Below, piece after piece: positions 1-5,432 of a DNA stretch of 6,247 bases (the first letter of the stretch is position 1; each line of letters begins with the position of its first letter). This DNA comes from Chloroflexota bacterium (GTDB lineage: Bacteria > Chloroflexota > Limnocylindria > Limnocylindrales > CSP1-4). Position numbers and translations under genes: made by a program. The stretch covers positions 1 through 6,247 of the forward strand of contig JAJYMP010000782.1 of the NCBI GenBank assembly GCA_021786915.1, in the 5' to 3' direction. The notes under the pieces were generated by a model. That model had not been told where the DNA came from. It worked only from the letters and a program-made list of their open reading frames with translations, and made no database searches.

Positions 1-2
1 GG

Positions 3-35
3 GTCGGGCGCGAGCTCGGCGTGATCCATGGCTGA
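3..35 (+). CDS. possible 3' end of an upstream gene
   Basis: The reading frame that enters from the left edge and stops at the TGA at 33-35 reads VGRELGVIHG, with nine of ten codons ending in G or C. It would overlap the first possible start of the next gene (ATG at 28) by 8 nt, as in tightly packed operons. Another frame also ends here (TGA at 22-24, reading GSGASSA), so ten codons cannot settle which, if either, is real. No function can be suggested. Confidence 0.2.
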   Translation, partial: VGRELGVIHG

Positions 36-1029
36 GGCAGCCGAGGCGAACCTGTCCGCCGGGCGTGGCCGGATGCCCGGCGCAGACCTCGCCACGGGTC
101 AGGCGCCGATGCGGTCGCGGCGCTCCCGGCGGGAGGTCGAGTTCGAGATCTACCGGGCCGGCCTGGCCGCGGGGCTGGGCGACTCGCGCAACCTCCCGCT
201 CGACACCCACATGCACACCGTGCGCTCGCCCGACGCCGAGCCCGACGCCCTGCTCGACGCGTACTGCGCCCTGGCGGTGGAGCGGGGGATCGCCGAGCTC
301 GCCATCACGGACCACGTCGACTTCGACCCCCTCGCGCCGGCTTACGCCTTCTCGTCCTTCGAGGACCGCGAGCGCGACGTGCGCCAGGCTGCGGAGCGCT
401 GGGCCGATCGCGGGCTGGCGGTGCGGTTCGGCGTCGAGCTGACCTACGAGCGGCGGTACGAGGACGACATCCGCGACTGGCTGCGTCGACACCCGCACGA
501 CTTCACGATCGGCAGCGTCCACAGCGCCCCCGGATCGGTCTACGAGCCCGACAACGTGGCGGCGTTCGTCGCGGGCAAGACGCTCGCCGAGGTCACCGCC
601 CCCTACTTCGACGAGGTCGTGGCCGCGGCGCGGTCGGGCCTGTTCGATTCGCTGGGCCACATCGACGTGGTGAAGCGCTACCTCGTCCCCCACGTGATGC
701 CGGAGCAGTTCGCCGCGCAGCCTGAGCTGTACGAGCCCGCCCTCGCCGCGCTCGTCGGATCGGGCACGGCGCTCGAGGTGAACGCGTCGGGGCTCCGGCA
801 GCTGCCGCGCGAGACCTATCCGCCGGCGCCCATCGTCGCGCGCTACCTCGAGCTGGGGGGGCGTGCCCTGACCATCGGCTCGGACACCCACCGCTTGGGG
901 TGGTTCGCATACGCGCTTGCCAGCGCGTATCGTCTTGCTGCGAGCGCTGGAGTGGAGGCGCTGGCGTTCCGGCGTGGCGGTGACCGTGTGTGGGTGCCGA
1001 TGCCGCCGGGGCCAATCGAGAGGGTGTAG
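28..1029 (+). CDS. PHP-domain phosphoesterase, histidinol-phosphatase-like
   Basis: Predicted cytosolic metal-dependent phosphoesterase of the PHP superfamily, closest in layout to the HisJ/HisK-type histidinol-phosphatases that convert histidinol phosphate to histidinol in histidine synthesis. The complete set of PHP metal ligands is visible: the HxH pair in DTHMHT (H61, H63), the TDH motif (D95, H96), E137 in GVELTYE, H165 in IGSVHS, H211 in GHIDVVKRY, and D286/H288 in the terminal GSDTH. EVNASG (250-255) is another family hallmark. The length of 333 residues is somewhat long because of about 35 N-terminal residues unlike the family. The true start may be ATG at 73 or at 109 (MRSRRSRREVEFE); none has a good Shine-Dalgarno sequence. 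No other his gene lies in the window, so the substrate is inferred. Another phosphoester-cleaving PHP activity is possible. Confidence 0.9.
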   Translation: MAEAAEANLSAGRGRMPGADLATGQAPMRSRRSRREVEFEIYRAGLAAGLGDSRNLPLDTHMHTVRSPDAEPDALLDAYCALAVERGIAELAITDHVDFDPLAPAYAFSSFEDRERDVRQAAERWADRGLAVRFGVELTYERRYEDDIRDWLRRHPHDFTIGSVHSAPGSVYEPDNVAAFVAGKTLAEVTAPYFDEVVAAARSGLFDSLGHIDVVKRYLVPHVMPEQFAAQPELYEPALAALVGSGTALEVNASGLRQLPRETYPPAPIVARYLELGGRALTIGSDTHRLGWFAYALASAYRLAASAGVEALAFRRGGDRVWVPMPPGPIERV

Positions 1030-1083
1030 CGACCGTGTTCGTCCGGGGGACTCGTCGCCTGTGACGCCACGCCGCTCGCCGAG

Positions 1084-1091
1084 GGAGGTGA
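1084..1091 (+). promoter_or_regulatory. strong Shine-Dalgarno site of the lipoprotein gene
   Basis: GGAGGTGA is a full match to the anti-Shine-Dalgarno end of 16S rRNA. Its GGAGG core ends 7 nt before the GTG at 1096. This decides the start: the later ATG at 1114 would be too far away. It is the best ribosome-binding site in the window and suggests high expression. Confidence 0.8.
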
Positions 1092-1095
1092 GCCG

Positions 1096-1854
1096 GTGAT
1101 CGGCACAAGCATCATGCGGCGACTTGCGCTCACAGGGGCGCTCGCCGTCATCGTCGCCGCGTGCGGCGGCGCATCGGGTTCTCCAGCGGTCGGCGCCACG
1201 CAGGCGCCCAGCGCTGCGGGTGGCGCGACGCAGGCGGCGGCCACGCAGGCGGCGGCCTCGCAGGCGGCTGGCGGGACGGGCAATGCCATCTCGGCCCTGT
1301 CCGACCTCAGCTCCTACAAGATCAAGCTCGCGATCGCGTCGACCGGCACGACGAGCGGCCTCGGCGCCATGGGCAACATCACGATGGAGGGGACCGTCGT
1401 CCTGAAGCCCGAGAAGGCCTCCGACATCTCGATGATGGGAATGCGCATCGTCGAAGTCGGCGGCAAGACGTATGTCGATCTGGGCAGCGGCTCGCTGACC
1501 GAGTCGACCGACTCGAGCCAGAGCTCGATTGCGGATTCGCTCAGCCCCGACAAGCTGCTGGGCGGCATGGCGTCCTACATGTCGGGCATGAAGGCAGTCG
1601 GCGACGAGCAGAAGAACGGCATCGCCACCACCCACTACCAGGCCGACGAGGCGACCCTCGCCGCGGCCTCGGCCGGCCTCTCGATGATGGGGCTGACCGG
1701 TGCCAAGTGGAGCTGGGACGTGTGGGTGGCCAAGCAGGGCGGTTACGCCGTCGGCTACATCCTCAAGGGGACCGGCACGGACGGCGCGACCTTCTCCATC
1801 TCGCTTGACGTCTCGGACGTCAACAGCCCCGCCAACGTGGTGAAGGGCCCGTAA
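1096..1854 (+). CDS. secreted lipoprotein, LppX/LprG-like fold suspected
   Basis: Predicted lipoprotein anchored on the outer face of the cytoplasmic membrane. Residues 8-22 form a type II signal peptide (two arginines, hydrophobic core, lipobox VAAC) with C23 as the lipidated cysteine. Residues 24-62 are an Ala/Gln/Thr/Gly linker with a 5-residue repeat. The folded part (about 65-252) alternates short beta-strand-like segments, with marks such as VGGKTYVDLG (121-130), KNGIATTHYQ (173-182), WDVWVAKQGGYAVGYILKG (207-225) and a final beta-strand ending in NSPANVV. That order resembles LppX/LprAFG and related lipid-binding or LolA-like lipoproteins; this is recognition by pattern, without a search. 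The GTG start follows from the strong ribosome-binding site just upstream. It lies 66 nt after the PHP gene and is closed by a strong hairpin, so it may be a single unit. The ligand is unknown. Confidence 0.85.
   Translation: MIGTSIMRRLALTGALAVIVAACGGASGSPAVGATQAPSAAGGATQAAATQAAASQAAGGTGNAISALSDLSSYKIKLAIASTGTTSGLGAMGNITMEGTVVLKPEKASDISMMGMRIVEVGGKTYVDLGSGSLTESTDSSQSSIADSLSPDKLLGGMASYMSGMKAVGDEQKNGIATTHYQADEATLAAASAGLSMMGLTGAKWSWDVWVAKQGGYAVGYILKGTGTDGATFSISLDVSDVNSPANVVKGP
1228..1272 (+). repeat. 15-bp tandem repeat, three copies, in the lipoprotein linker
   Basis: Two identical 15-bp units (acgcaggcggcggcc) are followed by a third, diverged copy. They are in frame and encode TQAAA, TQAAA, SQAAG. 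The repeat lies in the flexible spacer between the lipidated cysteine and the folded domain, where changes in copy number would only alter tether length. Confidence 0.85.
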
Positions 1855-1866
1855 GTCGTACCATGC

Positions 1867-1899
1867 GCCTCCGGTGCGTCGACGCGGCGCACCGGAGGC
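1867..1899 (+). terminator. 12-bp perfect GC-rich hairpin between lipoprotein and sigma genes
   Basis: The arms at 1867-1878 (gcctccggtgcg) and 1888-1899 are perfectly complementary, with a 9-nt loop that can close two more pairs. It starts 12 nt after the lipoprotein stop and lies 25 nt before the sigma ATG. There is no T-tract on either strand, so it is either a U-less terminator of the kind common in GC-rich genomes, an mRNA-stabilising 3' structure, or part of the sigma leader. The octamer caccggag in the right arm recurs at 1904-1911, at the sigma ribosome-binding site, which permits an alternative pairing. Confidence 0.65.
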
Positions 1900-1924
1900 C
1901 TAACACCGGAGACGGCGCATCGTT

Positions 1925-2506
1925 ATGAGCATCGACGACGAGGCGATCGATCGGCTCGTGGCAGCGGCTCAGACAGGCGACCCCGACGCGTTCGGGGCGC
2001 TGTTCGACCACTATTACGTTCCGGTCTACCGGTTCGTCGCCGCCCGCATCGGCCGCCCGAGCGATGCGGAGGACCTTGCGCAGCTCGTCTTCGTCAAGGC
2101 CCTGGAGGCGCTCCCGCGCTATGAGGCGCGAGGTGTCCCCTTCGGGGGCTGGCTCTTCCGGCTGGCCAGGAATGTGGTGATCGACCACGTCAGGACGCGT
2201 CGCGAGCACGCCACGCTCGACATCGTGGCGGAGCACTCAAGCGACGACGCGAGCCCCGACGACCTGGCGGTCCTCCGCCAGGAGATGGACAGCGTGGCGC
2301 ACGCGCTGCGGCGGTTGACGCCGGAGCAGCGCGAGGCCATCGAGCTGCGGTTCTTCGCGGGACTGTCCGCGAAAGAGGCGGCCGTGGCCATGGGCCGGCA
2401 GGAGGGCACCGTCCGGGGCCTCCAGTTCCGGGCCATCGCGGCGCTGAGGCGCGATCTCGGCATTGCGGCAGACGACCTGCCCGAGGCGTCGGGGACGACG
2501 CGATGA
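1925..2506 (+). CDS. RNA polymerase sigma-70 family factor, ECF type
   Basis: Two-domain sigma factor of 193 residues, the usual ECF size. Region 2 covers about 22-93: FGALFDHYYVPVYRFVAARI, then the acidic core-binding DAEDLAQLVFVKALEAL and GGWLFRLARNVVIDHVR, which contacts the -10 element. A 30-residue acidic linker (SSDDASPDD) leads to region 4 at about 124-177, with LTPEQREAIELRFFAGLS and a helix-turn-helix (AKEAAVAMGRQEGTVRGLQFRA) that reads the -35 element. No region 1 or 3 is present. The start ATG follows ggaga with about 12 nt spacing, slightly long. The TGA overlaps the ATG of the next gene by 4 nt, so the two are translationally coupled, a typical sigma/anti-sigma arrangement. A weak TACCAT at 1859-1864 is the only -10-like sequence just upstream. 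The regulon and inducing signal cannot be read from the window. Confidence 0.93.
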   Translation: MSIDDEAIDRLVAAAQTGDPDAFGALFDHYYVPVYRFVAARIGRPSDAEDLAQLVFVKALEALPRYEARGVPFGGWLFRLARNVVIDHVRTRREHATLDIVAEHSSDDASPDDLAVLRQEMDSVAHALRRLTPEQREAIELRFFAGLSAKEAAVAMGRQEGTVRGLQFRAIAALRRDLGIAADDLPEASGTTR

Positions 2507-3486
2507 GCGGGCACGAGCCGAGAGACTGGGAGACGATGGAGGCGATCGACCCGCAGGCGGGCGAGGAGCTCGAGCGGACGATGGCGCGGTACGCACGGGT
2601 CCGACTGGAGCCCAGCCCCGCGCAGATCCGCCGCGCTCGCACGGCTGCGATGGAAGCCGCCTGGCGGTCTCGGATCGAGGCCGGCCCGACACCCGGGCGG
2701 CGGCACCTCCCCTTCTCCAACTGGAGCCTGCGCCGCGTCTCGCTGGCGGCGTCCGCGGCGGTCTTCGCCGGGCTGCTGCTGGGCTCCTCGGTGTTCGCGG
2801 CGTCGCGTGCCGGCGGGCCGCTCTACGAGGCGCGGATCGCCCTCGAGGACGCCACCCTCCCGGCCGACCCGGCAGCCCGGCTGCAGGCGCAGATCGCCAA
2901 TGCCCAGGTGCGGCTGGCGGAGGCGTACGACGCCGAGGCGCGCCACGACCAGGGCGCTCTCGCGGCCGCGCTCCACGCCTACGTCGTCGACGCGACGTCC
3001 CTGGCCCAGACCACCGGCCCGGACGCCCCGCAGGTCCTGGCCGCCATGCAGCAGCATCGCACGGTGCTCCTCTCGCTCATCGGGCAGGCGAACGCCAACG
3101 CGAACGCCAACGCCCTGCCCGGCCTCGACCAGGCCCTCGCCTCCAGCGACAACGCGATCGAGCGGTTGAGCTTGAGCCAGGCGCCGGGTGCCGGCAACGG
3201 CGACCAGGGCGGCGGCAACGGCGGCGGCAACGGCAGCCCCGGCGGCAACGGCCTCGGGACCGGCCACCCGGTGGTGACACCGGCCCCTCCTGCGCAGCCC
3301 ACTTCCACGCCGAAGCCGGACCGCACGCCCAAGACCGCCCCCACGCCGAAGCCGGACCGCACGCCCAAGCCCGCCCCCGCCGTGAACAACGGCGTCAACC
3401 CCTCGGCGTCACCGTCGGCGTCACCCTCGGCGTCACTGTCGGCGTCACCCTCGGCGTCACCGTCGGCCTCGCCCTCCGTCCGCTGA
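2503..3486 (+). CDS. DUF5667-like membrane protein, probable partner/anti-sigma of the adjacent sigma factor
   Basis: Single-pass membrane protein of 327 residues. Residues 1-78 are charged and helical, predicted cytoplasmic, with positive residues just before the membrane segment (about 79-100, LAASAAVFAGLLLG). After it comes SRAGGPLYEARIALEDA (101-117) and a helical region to about 225, the pattern of DUF5667 domains that often accompany ECF sigma genes. The tail (226-327) is low complexity: GGGN-rich, then two 12-residue TPKPDRTPK units, then six SASP-type units, probably an extracytoplasmic wall-spanning stalk. It overlaps the sigma gene by 4 nt and has no ribosome-binding site of its own, so it depends on coupling. 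No zinc-binding HxxxCxxC anti-sigma motif is present, so the anti-sigma role is inferred from position and topology. A surface sensor or adhesin function for the outer part is equally open. Confidence 0.8.
   Translation: MSGHEPRDWETMEAIDPQAGEELERTMARYARVRLEPSPAQIRRARTAAMEAAWRSRIEAGPTPGRRHLPFSNWSLRRVSLAASAAVFAGLLLGSSVFAASRAGGPLYEARIALEDATLPADPAARLQAQIANAQVRLAEAYDAEARHDQGALAAALHAYVVDATSLAQTTGPDAPQVLAAMQQHRTVLLSLIGQANANANANALPGLDQALASSDNAIERLSLSQAPGAGNGDQGGGNGGGNGSPGGNGLGTGHPVVTPAPPAQPTSTPKPDRTPKTAPTPKPDRTPKPAPAVNNGVNPSASPSASPSASLSASPSASPSASPSVR
3088..3114 (+). repeat. Asn-Ala dipeptide-encoding repeat
   Basis: The 12-bp unit gcgaacgccaac occurs twice in a row followed by a partial copy, encoding ANANANANA at residues 196-204 of the DUF5667-like protein. 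It sits between two predicted extracytoplasmic helices and looks like a slippage-expanded spacer. Confidence 0.7.
3307..3378 (+). repeat. 36-bp tandem repeat, two copies
   Basis: The unit starting acgccgaagccggaccgc is repeated with a 36-bp period (3307-3342, 3343-3378) and one substitution near the end. It encodes TPKPDRTPKTAP and TPKPDRTPKPAP, a positively charged Pro/Thr linker in the extracytoplasmic tail. Confidence 0.9.
3403..3474 (+). repeat. 12-bp tandem repeat, six copies, encoding SASP units
   Basis: Six consecutive units of the type tcggcgtcaccg with scattered substitutions encode SASP, SASP, SASL, SASP, SASP, SASP at the extreme C-terminus of the DUF5667-like protein. The period is a multiple of three, so slippage would change stalk length without breaking the frame. 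It also keeps other frames open and produces false long ORFs on both strands. Confidence 0.92.
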
Positions 3487-3583
3487 CCCGAGCCCGCTGA
3501 GGCCGGCGCACCGCGTCGCCCGCTGACGGGCCACGCCCCTCCGGTCGAGCCCCGGGCATGCACGCCGCCGGTCTCCGCCGCGC

Positions 3584-3589
3584 TACGAT
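3584..3589 (+). promoter_or_regulatory. candidate -10 element for the MBL-fold gene
   Basis: TACGAT matches the bacterial -10 consensus at four of six positions, including the conserved TA and final T. It lies 23 nt before the GTG of the MBL gene, in the 126-nt gap after the DUF5667-like gene. No -35 hexamer is recognisable at the right distance. A transcript starting about 7 nt downstream would begin at the ATG at 3596. Confidence 0.35.
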
Positions 3590-3612
3590 CCGGCGATGAT
3601 CGAGATCCCCGC

Positions 3613-4356
3613 GTGCGCTTGAACGTCCTGGGCGCGGGCCCCGCCTACACCGACCGCCCCGACGCAGCCGGAGCGGCCTACCTCGTGGCCAACGAGGGGA
3701 CGCACCTGCTCCTCGACCTGGGCCAGGGCGCCTTCCCGCGCCTCTTTGCGCACGTCCATCCGACGGACCTCGACGCCGTGGTGGTCAGCCACCTCCATCC
3801 GGACCACTTCATCGACCTGGTCCCGCTCCGCCATTACCTGCGCTATGAGTTCCAGCCGTCGCGGCGGGCGCGCGTCATCGGCCCGCGCGACCTGGGGGCG
3901 CGCCTTGACGCCCTCCACGCGGAGCCAGGCTTCAGCGATGCCGCGCTGGACCTCGAGGTCCTGGGGACCGAGCCGCGCCGGATCGGCTCGCTGACGCTCG
4001 AGGGGCAGCTGGTCGCGCACACGAAGGAGAGCTACGCCGTCCGGGTGGCGTCGGCCGACGGGCCGGGACTCGTGTACAGCGGCGATTGCGGCCGCGCGGT
4101 CGACCTGGCGCCGCTCATCCGGCCCGGGGACGCGCTGCTGACCGAAGTGGCCTTCGGCCCGGGACCGGTGCCCCCGGGGGTCCTCCACCTCGACGGGCCG
4201 GCGGTGGGCGAGCTTGCGGCCCTGACGAGCCCTGGGCGGGTCCTCCTGACCCATGTGCTCGCAGGACGCGACCTCGACGCCACGCTCGCGTCGATCCATG
4301 CCCGCTGGGACGGCCCGGTCGAGTTCGTCTGGCCGGGGACTGAGCTCGACCTGTAG
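3613..4356 (+). CDS. MBL-fold metallo-hydrolase (RNase Z/YhfI-like subgroup)
   Basis: Cytosolic metallo-beta-lactamase-fold hydrolase of 247 residues, expected to bind two metal ions. Visible ligands are the HxHxDH motif SHLHPDH (H60, H62, D64, H65), H136 in VAHTKESYAV, D158 in VYSGDCG and H214 in VLLTHVL. The phrases LLTEVAF (175-181) and LHLDGPAVGELA (191-202) are typical of the RNase Z-like/YhfI branch, which lacks the long exosite arm of true tRNase Z. The substrate is unknown; phosphodiesterase activity is plausible from the family. The start is the GTG at 3613: MRLNVLGAGPAY is a standard N-terminus for this fold, and no in-frame ATG lies nearby upstream. The ribosome-binding site is poor. 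A perfect 16-bp hairpin follows the stop by 11 nt. Confidence 0.92.
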   Translation: MRLNVLGAGPAYTDRPDAAGAAYLVANEGTHLLLDLGQGAFPRLFAHVHPTDLDAVVVSHLHPDHFIDLVPLRHYLRYEFQPSRRARVIGPRDLGARLDALHAEPGFSDAALDLEVLGTEPRRIGSLTLEGQLVAHTKESYAVRVASADGPGLVYSGDCGRAVDLAPLIRPGDALLTEVAFGPGPVPPGVLHLDGPAVGELAALTSPGRVLLTHVLAGRDLDATLASIHARWDGPVEFVWPGTELDL

Positions 4357-4367
4357 GCCCGGACATG

Positions 4368-4402
4368 CATCGACCGGGATGCCCACGGCATCCCGGTCGA
4401 TG
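4368..4402. terminator. 16-bp perfect hairpin between convergent genes
   Basis: The arms at 4368-4383 (catcgaccgggatgcc) and 4387-4402 are perfectly complementary with a 3-nt loop (cac). It stands between the stop of the MBL gene (4356) and the stop of the convergent minus-strand gene (4427), the expected place for a bidirectional terminator. There is no T-tract on either strand, so Rho-independent function is not certain; a protein-binding palindrome is the alternative. Confidence 0.75.
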
Positions 4403-4426
4403 GTCGCATTCGGGGACAGCGACGAC

Positions 4427-4762
4427 TTACCGGCGCCGCACCTCAGGCAAGCGTGCGGCGACCAGGCTGATGGTGGCGAGCAGGACCAGGAGGAGCAGCA
4501 GGCCCTGCGCCTGGACACCGGTCGGGTTCGGCGCCCCGGCAGTGTCTGTCGCGGGGAGCGTGTGCTCCGGCCGGCCGGTGGCGCTCAGGATGGCGCCGCT
4601 CGGGGTTGCCGTGGACGTGATGAAGGTCGGGTCGATCGAGATCACCTGATCGGATCCCGGGGGGCCGGGCGTGGTGGCCGCGGGCTCGCTGCTGCCCTCG
4701 GACGAGGACGTCGGGCCGCGCGGCGGGCCCGCCGAGAGGCGTCCCGGACGCCGCGGATTCAT
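4427..4762 (-). CDS. small protein with C-terminal membrane segment and LPATD motif
   Basis: A 111-residue protein starting at the ATG 4762-4760, which overlaps the TGA of the upstream gene (ATGA). The frame stays open far upstream, but the overlap, a Shine-Dalgarno-like sequence at 4780-4773 and the change of codon bias place the start here. Residues 1-60 are Pro/Ser/Thr/Gly-rich. Then comes LPATD (69-73), a 13-residue spacer, a hydrophobic stretch (about 87-104) and the tail RLPEVRRR. Motif, hydrophobic segment and basic tail together resemble a sortase-type cell-wall sorting signal, although LPxTD is not the classic LPxTG and the spacer is long. There is no N-terminal signal peptide, which is odd for such a protein; one is present on the overlapping upstream gene. 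The family is unrecognised. GC at third positions is very high throughout, which supports coding. Confidence 0.75.
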   Translation of the reverse strand: MNPRRPGRLSAGPPRGPTSSSEGSSEPAATTPGPPGSDQVISIDPTFITSTATPSGAILSATGRPEHTLPATDTAGAPNPTGVQAQGLLLLLVLLATISLVAARLPEVRRR

Positions 4763-5316
4763 GACGCGCTCGCACCTCCCGTCGCGGCCGCCGCAGCGCC
4801 CTGCCCGAGCGTCAGCGGCAGGATCGCATACAGGTAGTGGCTGCCCTGCACCAGCGTGACAAAGACGTGCGACTGGCCCAGCAGCAGGTCGTAGCCGGTG
4901 AGGTCGAGGTTCTTGGCCTCCGCCGTGAACTGCTGGTCCATGCCCGTGAAGTCGCTGCTGCCGCGCCCCTGATCCAGGGGGAACATCAGCTGGGCGAAGT
5001 CGGCCGACAGCGCCGGGCTCCGGTTGTCCTTGATGCGCAGATTGACGCGCGAGCCGTCGGCGCCCGCGGCCTGCATCAGATCTTTGTAAGTCGTCTGCAG
5101 GTTGGGGACCAGCCCCAGCTGCACCGTCACGTTGAGGACGCCGCCATTGGCGGTGACCTGCGGCTGGCCCATGACGCCCGGCACCTCGTGCAGGCGCGTG
5201 GCCAGGGGCAGCGCCACCGTCTGGCGCTGCAACAGGAACTGCATGAAGAAGAGCACGGCGAGGACGGCTGCCGTCGCGGCCAGGACCACGGGAACGCGGA
5301 GGCCGAAGGCTCGCAC
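4759..5316 (-). CDS. membrane-anchored protein of unknown family
   Basis: A 185-residue protein with one hydrophobic segment at the N-terminus (about 9-28, VPVVLAATAAVLAVLFFMQF) preceded by two arginines, a signal anchor or uncleaved signal sequence. The rest is predicted outside the membrane. About 36-168 alternates strands and helices (for example VLNVTVQLGLVPNLQTTY at 60-77 and GYDLLLGQSHVFVTLVQG at 141-158). The C-terminus is an Ala/Gly/Ser linker (GQGAAAAATGGASAS). I do not recognise the family and see no catalytic motif. The GTG start at 5316 has a G-rich gggggaag stretch upstream and lies about 48 nt from a perfect TATAAT, so it is first in its operon. Its TGA overlaps the next ATG. 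Ending in a linker and continuing into a gene that begins with a linker suggests one protein split in two. Confidence 0.8.
   Translation of the reverse strand: MRAFGLRVPVVLAATAAVLAVLFFMQFLLQRQTVALPLATRLHEVPGVMGQPQVTANGGVLNVTVQLGLVPNLQTTYKDLMQAAGADGSRVNLRIKDNRSPALSADFAQLMFPLDQGRGSSDFTGMDQQFTAEAKNLDLTGYDLLLGQSHVFVTLVQGSHYLYAILPLTLGQGAAAAATGGASAS
4773..4780 (-). promoter_or_regulatory. Shine-Dalgarno-like site inside the upstream gene
   Basis: Read on the minus strand this is GGGAGGTG, 10 nt before the ATG at 4762, inside the last codons of the 185-residue gene. It supports independent re-initiation of the 111-residue protein, although the spacing of the GGAGG core (12 nt) is at the long end. 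Confidence 0.5.
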
Positions 5317-5363
5317 GGCGGCGGCTTCCCCCCCTCGCGATGGGATGGTGAGGCTTCGTGCAC

Positions 5364-5369
5364 ATTATA
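5364..5369 (-). promoter_or_regulatory. consensus -10 box (TATAAT) for the minus-strand pair
   Basis: On the minus strand the sequence reads TATAAT, a perfect -10 hexamer and rare in DNA this GC-rich. It predicts a transcript start near 5357 and a leader of about 40 nt before the GTG at 5316. No TTGACA-like -35 appears at 16-18 bp. A short inverted repeat (gcgcc at 5380-5384, ggcgc at 5389-5393) occupies that position instead and could be an operator. Confidence 0.65.
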
Positions 5370-5397
5370 GCGATCCCTGGCGCCGCCGGGCGCTAGC

Positions 5398-5425
5398 AAA
5401 AACCGCCCCGCGTGCCATCGCGGGG
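5398..5425 (-). terminator. intrinsic terminator, minus strand
   Basis: On the minus strand a 7-bp stem (ccccgcg at 5425-5419 pairing with cgcgggg at 5412-5406, 6-nt loop) is followed, after cgg, by TTTTT (5402-5398). This is the only T-tract terminator in the window. It sits 8 nt after the TGA at 5435-5433 and just before the TATAAT, so it separates two minus-strand transcription units and supports a real gene ending at 5433. Confidence 0.75.
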
Positions 5426-5432
5426 GGCCCGT

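Noticed and set aside
843..1289. 148-residue minus-strand frame opposite the PHP C-terminus and lipoprotein start
   Set aside because: It is Ala/Pro/Arg-rich, lies antisense to two well-supported genes, and would cover the strong ribosome-binding site at 1084-1091.
2119..3267. 382-residue open frame on the minus strand and a 345-residue plus frame at 2463-3500
   Set aside because: Both lie over the sigma and DUF5667-like genes, whose frames show recognisable motifs and topology. The alternatives are Arg/Pro/Gly-rich and stay open because of GC skew and in-frame tandem repeats.
3518..3531. hairpin gcccg-ctga-cgggc after the DUF5667-like gene
   Set aside because: Only a 5-bp stem without a T-tract; such pairs are expected by chance in DNA this GC-rich.
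3583..4518. 311-residue minus-strand frame opposite the MBL gene
   Set aside because: The plus strand carries the full metal-ligand set of an MBL hydrolase. The antisense frame has no family features and runs through the 16-bp hairpin.
4837..5370. 177-residue plus frame opposite the 185-residue membrane protein
   Set aside because: The minus strand has a promoter, a signal anchor and a coupled downstream gene; the plus frame has none of these and reads as a His/Gln/Arg-rich shadow.
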